The notes below the pieces were generated by a model. That model did not search any database and had not been told where the DNA came from. It saw only the letters and a program-made list of their open reading frames with translations. Made by a program: the position numbers and the translations under genes. Positions 1 to 6,219 of a stretch of 9,781 nt of DNA are shown here, in pieces. Position 1 is the first letter of the stretch. Every line of letters begins with the position of its first letter. Origin of the DNA: RUG11867 sp964472425. GTDB taxonomy: Bacteria > Bacillota_I > Bacilli_A > RF39 > UBA660. The DNA is taken from positions 1 through 9,781 of the forward strand of contig CAYYLF010000059.1 in assembly GCA_964472425.1 (NCBI GenBank), written 5' to 3'.

Positions 1-715
1 GGTCCGCGTTTCCGAAGACCGGACTTCTTTAACACCGGTTCACCTTTTTCATCTTTGATAATGTGACCGTCTGTATCCAGCTCATACTCATCTTCATCGT
101 TGTACTCGACTTCGAAGTAGTAGTTTGTACAATCATAGTAACAGTTGGATGTATCTCGTTTGTATCTATCCTTTGTGTTCTCCCACATTACTTGTTGTAT
201 TTTTTCTTTGAGAGGATTGAGTACGGTTAGACTCCTGTATATGTCATCTAGAGAGAAGTCCGTGTTCTCAAAAAGGAGGTCTTTGTTCTCATAGTTGTCT
301 TTCTTCGAACCGGGTTTTAAGACTCTCATATACACCAAGAAGGGCAGTATTTCAGACAAGTCATATTCGATTTTAGATTTAGACTGTACCTCTTTAAGAA
401 CTTCATCTATGCCGAGTTCTTTATATACTTTCTTGAGTATTGCATAGCCTAAGTTCTTAGGTTTTGAATTAGGCTCGATAGATTGAGTGTTAAAACCTTG
501 GATAGTGTACTTTGACATAGTCTCACTTGTTCTATGTTTAGCCTCTTCTTTGAGTGTGCGATAGGGTCGTTGTACTGTTTTTCTAGCTCATCTAGCCATC
601 CAATATTTTCGACGGTTTTTTGTTTAACTTTGCCTTCTTCATTTCTATACCCTTGAACAAACGAAAGATATACTCTTCCATGGCTCAAACTCTGTCTTAA
701 AAACATAACAACCAT
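1..715 (-). pseudogene. IS1634-like transposase, 5' part, frameshifted and cut by the window edge
   Basis: This is the N-terminal part of a DDE transposase of the IS1634 type (IS4-related), the enzyme that moves its own insertion sequence. Read from 715 leftwards, the protein opens with MFLRQSLSHGRVYLSF and QGYRNEEGKVKQKTVENIG, typical of this family, and continues to DPIAH. The frame then breaks near 553. Reading the -1 frame from there gives a continuous chain to position 1, passing AKHRTSETMSKYTIQGF and YYDCTNYYFEVEY. The Asp in the second block (codon 132-134) is probably the first catalytic Asp. The other two catalytic acids and the 3' end lie beyond the left edge. An intact family member would read HFKEEAK here, so loss of one base from a TTC codon explains the break. 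Translation could start at 715 or 706; with the promoter TSS near 724, ATG 706 has the more usable leader. The element is either inactive or carries a sequencing error. Confidence 0.8.
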
Positions 716-730
716 CTACTTTCTATTCAT

Positions 731-758
731 ATTATACCGCAAACATAATAATACACAA
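731..758 (-). promoter_or_regulatory. Transposase promoter
   Basis: On the minus strand TTGTGT (758-753) and a perfect TATAAT (736-731) are separated by 16 bases. Transcription would start near 724, just upstream of the transposase start codons. The outer end of the insertion sequence should lie a little beyond this promoter, between about 759 and 780. The terminal repeat cannot be confirmed because the other end of the element is outside the window. Confidence 0.6.
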
Positions 759-777
759 CAAAGAAAACAGAGAATGC

Positions 778-1053
778 TTGACAAAAAAATTCCAGTGTTT
801 AACTGGGATTGAAAGATTTTTTTGTATCAGCAACTGCAAAACTCCGGGGTGGATATATGATACTAATTCACAGTGGATTCAAACGCCGACTGGTAATGAC
901 GGTTTTTCGGCCTATTACGTAATATCAACCGGCCAACTTAGCTATTTTAATACTAATAATCAAAATAGTATAAGACCTTCCCTTTACCTCAAATCATCTG
1001 TTCAAATCACTGGAGGAGATGGTTCATCAAGCACTCCTTATACCATTAAATAA
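778..1053 (+). pseudogene. C-terminal remnant of a surface/prepilin-like protein
   Basis: The open frame ends in a tail, RPSLYLKSSVQITGGDGSS followed by STPYTIK, of the kind I know from the C-termini of large secreted, prepilin-like proteins of gut Firmicutes. The upstream part, CKTPGWIYDTNSQWIQTP, fits the same domain (Trp/Tyr-rich, a Cys, then an ordered strand region). No signal peptide, membrane helix or N-terminal domain is present. The first possible start is TTG at 778, with no ribosome binding site. The frame stays open back to 709, inside the insertion sequence. Residues 1-18 show no family likeness and overlap a hairpin, so real homology probably begins near 832. The simplest reading is that the 5' part of a longer gene was lost or displaced when the IS arrived. 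A very small intact gene is possible but less likely. The family assignment rests on memory of the tail motif, not on a search. Confidence 0.6.
789..823 (+). terminator. Hairpin with T-run at the IS/gene-fragment junction
   Basis: ATTCCAGT (789-796) pairs with ACTGGGAT (802-809) through one G-T pair, closing the five-base loop GTTTA. Seven A's (783-789) precede the hairpin and seven T's (817-823) follow after a seven-base gap. The gap makes it a poor standard terminator, but the A and T runs could extend the stem. It may be the terminator of whatever once lay upstream, or part of the IS end. Confidence 0.35.
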
Positions 1054-1058
1054 ATCAG

Positions 1059-1089
1059 AAAATAGTGGGCATTTTGTCTTCTATTTTTT
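1059..1089 (+). terminator. Rho-independent terminator after the surface-protein remnant
   Basis: AAAATAG (1059-1065) pairs with CTATTTT (1081-1087). Inside it, across a T-T mismatch, GGGC (1067-1070) pairs weakly with GTCT (1076-1079) around the loop ATTTT. The right arm runs into a T-stretch (1084-1089), and another six T's follow at 1091-1096. It starts six bases after the stop codon, where a terminator of the truncated gene would be expected. Confidence 0.6.
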
Positions 1090-1132
1090 GTTTTTTGATG
1101 AGGAAAAAATGTCCAAATTTTCGACTTTGGGG

Positions 1133-1167
1133 TTGTATTTTTGGCCATATTAATATATACTTATAAT
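1133..1167 (+). promoter_or_regulatory. Promoter of the signal peptidase gene
   Basis: TTGTAT (1133-1138) and TATACT (1156-1161) lie 17 bases apart. A second, perfect TATAAT sits at 1162-1167 without a good -35 box. Either start point (about 1168 or 1174) leaves too little leader for the codons at 1167 or 1179. This supports ATG 1200 as the translation start. Confidence 0.5.
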
Positions 1168-1199
1168 TGGTGAACACTATGGATAAAAAGGGTAAAGTG

Positions 1200-2393
1200 A
1201 TGAAATTGTTTTACGACATACAAAAGATTTGGAAGTCTTTTAAACGATCATATTTATATAAATTAGTTACGAGATTTCTATCTACAGTTTGTTCTATCAT
1301 ATTGGTTATTTTGCTCATAGTTGGGGCAATGATGTTTTATTTCAATACCAAAATCAAGGCATACGAAAAGAAGGGATTGGAGTACACTGCACCATTTGGG
1401 CTTTATACAATAATAAGTGGTAGTATGGAACCGAATGTCGATATATACGACGTCGTTATAGCGGTCGATCAAGATGTAAGTAAAATCAAGGTGGGAGATA
1501 TAATTACGTTCATCTCGACTTGGGAAGTGAATTTCGGTTATACGGTCACGCACCGGGTAGTCGGAATAGCCAAGACGGAGAATGGAGAAATACAGCTGAC
1601 TACGAAGGGCGATAACAACCAAAGTGCCGACGGTGGAGTGGTTACTCAGAAAAATTTGGTCGGCAAGGTGGTTGGTAGATTACCACAGCTCGGAAGATTG
1701 CAGTTCTTCCTTGCGACCAAAATGGGTTGGTTCTTAGTCGTGTTCATTCCAGCAGTAATCATCATCATAGTGGATGCGATGAAGATATTCAAACTCTACG
1801 TTTTGAAGGGACAAATCGACAATGTCAAGACGACGAAGGAGGCCGAAAAGTTAGTTGATAAGAAAAATATTGACGATGGAAGGCCTAGGTTAAAGTTGGA
1901 CGACATCGAGGAGTTGCAGCCGAGCCAAGCTTTGAAACTCAAAATCGAAGATTTGGATAAAGTTCAACCGAAAGAGGAAGTCAAACTCAAGATAGATGAC
2001 ATAGATAAGGTTATAGTTCCAGAACCGGTGAAGATAGCCGAAAAGATTGAATCCGATGCGAATGAGTGGGTCGTACCGAAGGATGAGAACATCGATACGG
2101 TCGAGCTACCGAAGGTCGGAGAGGACGGCATAATAAAAGAGAATACTTCCGAATTGCCGACGGTCGCATCGAACGAATATCACAGTGGCCATACAGAAGT
2201 CATAAGTATAGTTCACGCAGATTTGAGCGAGGAGAACGAAGTAGACGAGGATACGATTGCTATGCCTGCACTCAAAGGTGAGAAAGTTTCTACAGGAAAA
2301 ATCGAGATGCCGGTTTTGAAAAAGGCAAACGAGAATGGTACTTCAGATGAAATTGAATTGCCGATGCGAAAAGAGTTGAAACGCCGCAATTAG
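1200..2393 (+). CDS. SipW-type (S26B) signal peptidase I with a long repetitive C-terminal tail
   Basis: This membrane serine protease removes signal peptides from exported proteins. Counting from ATG 1200 (397 aa), one membrane segment lies at 29-48, the catalytic core outside, and a second segment at 176-196. The core carries the S26B signature: SGSMEP with Ser75, THR with His118, and TKGDNN with Asp138 followed by Asp144. His replaces the usual general-base Lys, as in SipW and the ER enzymes, and the Asp spacing matches SipW. Basic residues before the first and after the second segment put both ends in the cytosol. The family normally ends soon after the second segment; here about 200 acidic, repetitive residues follow. 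Start choice: ATG 1200 has AAGGG seven bases upstream and fits the promoter; ATG 1179 (GGTGA at 1169) and TTG 1167 are alternatives. The substrate is unknown; SipW-type enzymes often serve matrix or pilus-like proteins, and the neighbouring remnant is of a comparable kind. Confidence 0.85.
   Translation: MKLFYDIQKIWKSFKRSYLYKLVTRFLSTVCSIILVILLIVGAMMFYFNTKIKAYEKKGLEYTAPFGLYTIISGSMEPNVDIYDVVIAVDQDVSKIKVGDIITFISTWEVNFGYTVTHRVVGIAKTENGEIQLTTKGDNNQSADGGVVTQKNLVGKVVGRLPQLGRLQFFLATKMGWFLVVFIPAVIIIIVDAMKIFKLYVLKGQIDNVKTTKEAEKLVDKKNIDDGRPRLKLDDIEELQPSQALKLKIEDLDKVQPKEEVKLKIDDIDKVIVPEPVKIAEKIESDANEWVVPKDENIDTVELPKVGEDGIIKENTSELPTVASNEYHSGHTEVISIVHADLSEENEVDEDTIAMPALKGEKVSTGKIEMPVLKKANENGTSDEIELPMRKELKRRN
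1890..2027 (+). repeat. Three 14-16-residue tandem repeats in the signal peptidase tail
   Basis: Three successive units read LKLDDIEELQPSQA, LKLKIEDLDKVQPKEE and VKLKIDDIDKVIVPEP. The shared pattern is [LV]K-L-x-[DE]-D-[IL]-[DE]-x-[LV], then a Pro-containing spacer. The alternation of hydrophobic and acidic residues suggests short docking segments on the cytosolic side. Confidence 0.7.
2100..2372 (+). repeat. Five dispersed [EA][LM]P motifs in the signal peptidase tail
   Basis: The distal tail carries five short look-alikes spaced 12-35 residues apart: VELPKV, SELPTV, IAMPALK, IEMPVLK and IELPMRK. The last lies close to the end of the protein (KELKRRN). The text between them is low-complexity and acidic. 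Such spaced linear motifs usually bind one partner in several copies; the partner is not visible here. Confidence 0.6.
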
Positions 2394-2397
2394 GTGC

Positions 2398-2427
2398 TTG
2401 ACAAAGAGTTGCCGATAGATATATAAT
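2398..2427 (+). promoter_or_regulatory. Strong ileS promoter
   Basis: A perfect TTGACA (2398-2403) and a perfect TATAAT (2422-2427) are separated by 18 bases. The -35 box begins only five bases after the signal peptidase stop codon. No terminator lies between that gene and the promoter, so read-through into the T-box is possible. Transcription should start near 2434. Confidence 0.85.
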
Positions 2428-2433
2428 CATACT

Positions 2434-2667
2434 TGTAAAGCAAATGACGAAGACGGCGAGACCGTAGGGACGCATTTAAAAGAGAGACTAGTCAGGTGAA
2501 AGTAGTCAAATGTGTCGGTGTTCGCGAATCACTTCCGATGTGCTATTCCGATATTAGGGATAGACGAGTCAGTCCCACGTTAAGGGCGCAAAGGTGAAGC
2601 ATATTGAGTTCACAAATTAAGGTGGTACCACGGCTACTAGTCGTCCTTTAGTTTGTGAGCTTTTTTA
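2434..2667 (+). ncRNA. T-box riboswitch, isoleucine (specifier AUC)
   Basis: This leader senses uncharged tRNA-Ile and permits ileS transcription when it binds. Stem I is clear. GAAG (2449-2452) pairs with CTTC (2532-2535) at the base, and GCGAG (2456-2460) pairs with TTCGC (2521-2525). GACGCATTT (2469-2477) pairs with AAATGTGTC (2508-2516), and GACTA (2486-2490) with TAGTC (2503-2507). The distal AGAGAG and GGTG elements are in place. The specifier loop holds GAATCA, giving the Ile codon AUC at 2528-2530 followed by the usual purine. Stem III is CTATTCC (2543-2549) with GGGATAG (2557-2563). The T-box AAGGTGGTACCACGG is at 2619-2633. Its bulge TGGT (2623-2626) fits a tRNA ending in ACCA, as expected for discriminator A73 of tRNA-Ile. 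The competing terminator follows. Confidence 0.95.
2608..2666 (+). terminator. T-box terminator hairpin
   Basis: GTTCACAAA (2608-2616) pairs with TTTGTGAGC (2652-2660), with AAGG/CCTT pairing further in, followed by six T's (2661-2666). The left arm and the T-box sequence are shared with the antiterminator, so the two folds exclude each other. Uncharged tRNA-Ile favours the antiterminator. Confidence 0.9.
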
Positions 2668-2688
2668 TTTAGAAAGAAGGAGATATTT

Positions 2689-5406
2689 ATGGATTACAAA
2701 GATACTTTGAAGATGCCTAGTACGGAATTTCCTATGAGAGGCAATCTTCCGGAAAACGAGGTCAAGCAACTAAAAAAATGGGAAAGCATGGACCTTTACA
2801 ATAAGATGAAAGAGAAGAACAAAGATGGGAAACCGTTCGTGTTACACGATGGTCCTCCGTATGCGAATGGAGAGATTCACGTCGGACATGCGATGAACAA
2901 ATCTTTGAAAGATTTCATCAACCGTTACAAGTTCATGAGAGGTTACAATGTCACTTACATTCCAGGGTGGGATACACACGGTCTTCCGACCGAACAAGCG
3001 GTCACGAATAGTGGTGTAGACCGCAAGAGCATGTCGAAGGCAGAATTCAGAAAGTATTGTCAGGAGTTTGCCGAAGGGCAGGTTGCCAAACAGATGGAAG
3101 GATTCAAAAGGCTCGAGGTACTAGGAGATTGGGAACATCCTTACATCACATATCAGAAAGAGTTCGAGGCATCGCAAATCAGAGTGTTTGCCGAGATGGT
3201 CAAAAAGGGTCTCATCTTCAAGGGAATGAAACCAGTGTACTGGAGTCCGAGTTCGGAGTCCGCTTTGGCCGAGGCCGAAATCGAATACCACGATAGGAAA
3301 GACGCGTCTATCTATGTGGCTTTCCCTGTCAAAAATGGAAACGACGTTTTGAACGCAGGAGATAATTTGGTCATTTGGACGACGACGCCATGGACAATTC
3401 CAGGCAATACGGGAATATGCGTAAACGAGACTTACGATTATGTAAAGGTCGACGTAGGCGGAAAGTTCTATGTCGTCGCGAAGGAACTTTTGGAAAGTTT
3501 GACCGATTTGTTCGAATGGAATGACGTCAAGGAAGTGCGTACCTTTAAGGGAAGCGAAATCGTCGGGCTCGAGTACGACCACGTATTCGGCACGAGAGTC
3601 GGCAAGGTCGTATGTGGAGACCACGTCACGTTGGATTCCGGTACTGGACTCGTCCATACGGCACCTAGTTACGGTGCGGACGATTTCGAGGTCGGAAAAA
3701 AGTTCGGACTCGATATGGTGTTCGGAGTCGATGACGATGGTAAGTTGAATAAAGAGTCCGGTGAAGAGTTCGCAGGAATGTACTTCGAGGATGCGAATAA
3801 GGCCATCACGATGAAATTGGATGAAATGGGTGTGCTTTTGAAACTCAAATGGATTACTCACAGTTATCCACACGATTGGAGAACGAAGAAGCCGGTCATC
3901 TTCCGAGCGACTTCTCAGTGGTTCTGCTCTATCGACAAGATAAGAGAAGATATTTTGAGGGAAATCGAAGACAATATCGTCTGGCATCCCGAATGGGGTC
4001 ATACGAGACTAGGTAACATGATTAAGGATAGAGGAGATTGGTGTATTTCTAGACAAAGAGCCTGGGGTGTACCATTGCCAATATTCTACAACGAGGATGG
4101 TTCGGCTATCTTGGATTACGACATCATCATGCATGTAGCCGAACTCTTCGAAAAGTACGGGAGCAACATCTGGTTCGAGAAGGAAGCCAAGGACTTGTTG
4201 CCGGAAGGGTATACGAATCCGGCCAGTCCGAACGGAGAGTTCAAGAAGGAAGAAGATATCATGGATGTCTGGTTCGACTCCGGGTCTTCACATACGGGTG
4301 CGATGGTGGCGAGAAATCTACCGTATCCAGCAGACGTCTATTTGGAAGGTTGCGACCAGTATAGAGGATGGTTCAATTCATCTTTGATTACGGGAGTCGC
4401 CGTGTACGGGAAGGCACCTTATAAGGCCGTCATCTCGCACGGATTTACGATGGATGGAAACGGCAACAAGATGAGTAAGTCTTTGGGCAATACCATCGAC
4501 CCAATAAAATTGTTCCAATTGCACGGGGCCGACATCGTGAGACTTTGGGTCGCGAGTGTCGACTATACGGAAGATGTGCGCATCAGCGAAGATATAATCA
4601 AACAGGTGAAGGAGTCTTACCGCAAGATAAGAAATACGTACAAGTTCCTGTTAGGTAATTTGAACGATTTCGACATAAATAAGGATGCGGTTGCGTTTGA
4701 GGATATGTTGCCTTACGACAAGTACATGATGGTGAAGTTGAACGAGTACGTCAAAAATGTCTTGGACGCGTACGACGGATACGATTTCCAAGGTGTATAT
4801 AAACTTACGAACAATTTCGTTTCGTTCGATTTGTCAAACTTCTACTTGGATTTTACGAAGGATATTCTCTACATCGAGAAGGAAGATGCTTTAGTACGCC
4901 GAAGCGTGCAGACGGTTTTATATAATGTCGTATCCGACTTGATGAGATTGTTGGCACCGATTCTTCCATATACTTCCGAAGAAGTGTACGGTTACATGGA
5001 CGGCAAAGAGGATAGTGTCCACTTGGAACTCATGCCCGAAGTCGTTTCGTACGATGGGGCCGAGAAAATTCTCGCCGACTTCGGATTGTTCTTCGAGGTC
5101 AAAGAGGATGTCAACAAAGCTTTGGAAGATGCGAGAAACGAGAAGTCTATCGGTTCCAGTTTGGAAGCCGAAGTGTTCGTCAAAGCGAGCGGTGAGCACG
5201 GTAGAGTCTTGAACGATTTGCGCGAGTATTTGCATCAATTGTTCATCGTTTCAAAAGTCGTCTTGACTGAGGAGGATTTGCCTGTGATGAACAAGGCGGG
5301 AGTCAAAGTGGTCAAGTCCGAGGGCGAGAAGTGCGAACGATGCTGGAACTACGTCGAAAAGACGACAGACGGATTGTGTCCTAGATGTCGAGGTATTTTG
5401 AAGTAA
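2689..5406 (+). CDS. ileS: Isoleucyl-tRNA synthetase
   Basis: This cytosolic class I aminoacyl-tRNA synthetase charges tRNA-Ile with isoleucine. At 905 aa it is near the usual bacterial length. The HIGH motif is HVGH (64-67), followed by GWDTHGLPTE (93-102). The CP1 editing domain, which hydrolyses mischarged Val-tRNA-Ile, shows WTTTPWT (from 230) and HTAPSYGADDF (323-333). The second ATP-binding signature is KMSKS (594-598). The C-terminus ends in a zinc knuckle with Cys882, Cys885, Cys897 and Cys900, placing it in the common bacterial type rather than the eukaryote-like, mupirocin-resistant type. The start ATG has AAGGAG (2677-2682) six bases upstream, just after the T-box terminator. The gene is complete, controlled by the T-box and closed by its own terminator, so it forms a separate transcription unit from the genes to its right. 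Confidence 0.98.
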   Translation: MDYKDTLKMPSTEFPMRGNLPENEVKQLKKWESMDLYNKMKEKNKDGKPFVLHDGPPYANGEIHVGHAMNKSLKDFINRYKFMRGYNVTYIPGWDTHGLPTEQAVTNSGVDRKSMSKAEFRKYCQEFAEGQVAKQMEGFKRLEVLGDWEHPYITYQKEFEASQIRVFAEMVKKGLIFKGMKPVYWSPSSESALAEAEIEYHDRKDASIYVAFPVKNGNDVLNAGDNLVIWTTTPWTIPGNTGICVNETYDYVKVDVGGKFYVVAKELLESLTDLFEWNDVKEVRTFKGSEIVGLEYDHVFGTRVGKVVCGDHVTLDSGTGLVHTAPSYGADDFEVGKKFGLDMVFGVDDDGKLNKESGEEFAGMYFEDANKAITMKLDEMGVLLKLKWITHSYPHDWRTKKPVIFRATSQWFCSIDKIREDILREIEDNIVWHPEWGHTRLGNMIKDRGDWCISRQRAWGVPLPIFYNEDGSAILDYDIIMHVAELFEKYGSNIWFEKEAKDLLPEGYTNPASPNGEFKKEEDIMDVWFDSGSSHTGAMVARNLPYPADVYLEGCDQYRGWFNSSLITGVAVYGKAPYKAVISHGFTMDGNGNKMSKSLGNTIDPIKLFQLHGADIVRLWVASVDYTEDVRISEDIIKQVKESYRKIRNTYKFLLGNLNDFDINKDAVAFEDMLPYDKYMMVKLNEYVKNVLDAYDGYDFQGVYKLTNNFVSFDLSNFYLDFTKDILYIEKEDALVRRSVQTVLYNVVSDLMRLLAPILPYTSEEVYGYMDGKEDSVHLELMPEVVSYDGAEKILADFGLFFEVKEDVNKALEDARNEKSIGSSLEAEVFVKASGEHGRVLNDLREYLHQLFIVSKVVLTEEDLPVMNKAGVKVVKSEGEKCERCWNYVEKTTDGLCPRCRGILK

Positions 5407-5414
5407 AATGTAAG

Positions 5415-5440
5415 CCTATCTTTAGTCGGATAGGTTTTTT
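5415..5440 (+). terminator. ileS rho-independent terminator
   Basis: CCTATC (5415-5420) pairs perfectly with GATAGG (5429-5434) around an eight-base loop, followed directly by six T's (5435-5440). It begins eight bases after the ileS stop codon and separates ileS from the accessory operon. Confidence 0.9.
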
Positions 5441-5487
5441 GGGCGAAGATTATTTGGCTTTCAATCGCAACTTTTAAATATTTGAAA

Positions 5488-5516
5488 ATGACATTTGGAA
5501 GTATTTTTGATACAAT
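5488..5516 (+). promoter_or_regulatory. Promoter of the fic-ASCH-NERD gene cluster
   Basis: ATGACA (5488-5493, five of six matches to TTGACA) and TACAAT (5511-5516) are 17 bases apart, and a TG at 5508-5509 gives an extended -10 element. Transcription should begin near 5523, leaving a short leader before the AAAGGAG site at 5537-5543. No operator is evident. Confidence 0.65.
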
Positions 5517-5549
5517 GTTGTTGATGTTAGTGACAAAAAGGAGATTATT

Positions 5550-6203
5550 ATGGAAAGTAAGTACAAGATGACTAGAGAGGATAATGTGTTTTTTGCTAAG
5601 AGGAAATTGGTCGATAATATTTATAAAAGTGCTAATCTCGAAGGAATAGCTGTGACTTTTGCAGATACTTATTCATTTATGAATAATGTCAATACGGGGA
5701 ATATTTCTATCGACGATATGTTGAAACTCAAAGGCTTGAAGGATGCCTGGGAGTACGTTTTGAATACAGTGGGCGAAGATTTAAACATAGATTATGTCAA
5801 AAAAATTCATTTCGAAATATGCAAAGGACAAAATGTAAGTCCACTCGGCGAGTTTAGAGATAGCGGGGTCGGTATTACTGGAACGTCCTGGAGACCGAAA
5901 TTACCAAGCGAATGTGACTATGAGACTGAACTCGAGGGCATTTTACAAATCGAAAATGAGTTGGATAGATGTATCACATTGTTTTGTTGGTTACAAAGAT
6001 GTCAGATGTTCAAAGATGGGAATAAGCGAGTGGCAAATTTGGTCGCGAACAAAGAGATGATAAAATGCGGTCAAGGTATAATTGCCGTGCCCATCGAGAA
6101 GATAGGTGAGTATTTGGAGTTATTGATAAATTATTACGAATCTGGCGAAATGGGTGAACTGAAGATGTGGTTGTACGATAATTGTGTCGATGGAGTAGAG
6201 TAG
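5550..6203 (+). CDS. Fic-fold protein with Gln replacing the catalytic His
   Basis: Fic proteins usually transfer AMP or another nucleotide-derived group to target proteins. The 217-aa chain shows the fold clearly. The core motif at 152-160 reads QMFKDGNKR, against the canonical HxFx[DE]GN[GK]R, so the catalytic His is Gln while the phosphate-binding GNKR is kept. GEFRDSGVGITG (100-111) is the flap region that positions the target. SANLEG (27-32) fits the inhibitory motif [ST]xxxE[GN]; its position before the Fic core makes this a class II (intramolecularly inhibited) layout. From memory, lactobacillus relatives also carry Gln there, so this looks like a subfamily trait and not a recent mutation. 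Activity could be lost, changed or purely binding. The start has AAAGGAG six bases upstream. It is the first of three genes, 16 bases before the next. No separate small antitoxin gene is present. Confidence 0.85.
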   Translation: MESKYKMTREDNVFFAKRKLVDNIYKSANLEGIAVTFADTYSFMNNVNTGNISIDDMLKLKGLKDAWEYVLNTVGEDLNIDYVKKIHFEICKGQNVSPLGEFRDSGVGITGTSWRPKLPSECDYETELEGILQIENELDRCITLFCWLQRCQMFKDGNKRVANLVANKEMIKCGQGIIAVPIEKIGEYLELLINYYESGEMGELKMWLYDNCVDGVE

Positions 6204-6219
6204 TTAGGAGTGAAGTTTT

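Noticed and set aside
540..560. Programmed -1 frameshifting in the transposase
   Set aside because: No X-XXY-YYZ heptamer is in frame and no strong stimulatory hairpin is evident. Loss of one base explains the data more simply.
778..806. TTGACA at 778-783, sharing TGCTTGACAAA with the ileS promoter at 2396-2406
   Set aside because: There is no -10 box at 16-18 bases downstream (sequence around 800-806 is AACTGG-like), so it is not a supported promoter. The shared 11 bases are most simply a common -35 context.
1109..1153. Short ORF of 14 codons (MSKFSTLGLYFWPY) with AGGA upstream, before the signal peptidase gene
   Set aside because: It is very short, lies upstream of the predicted start point of the following gene, and has no regulatory hairpin or codon pattern of a leader peptide.
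3121..4002. Long open frame on the minus strand opposite ileS
   Set aside because: It is a shadow of the ileS codon pattern with no family likeness, no ribosome binding site and complete overlap with a certain gene.
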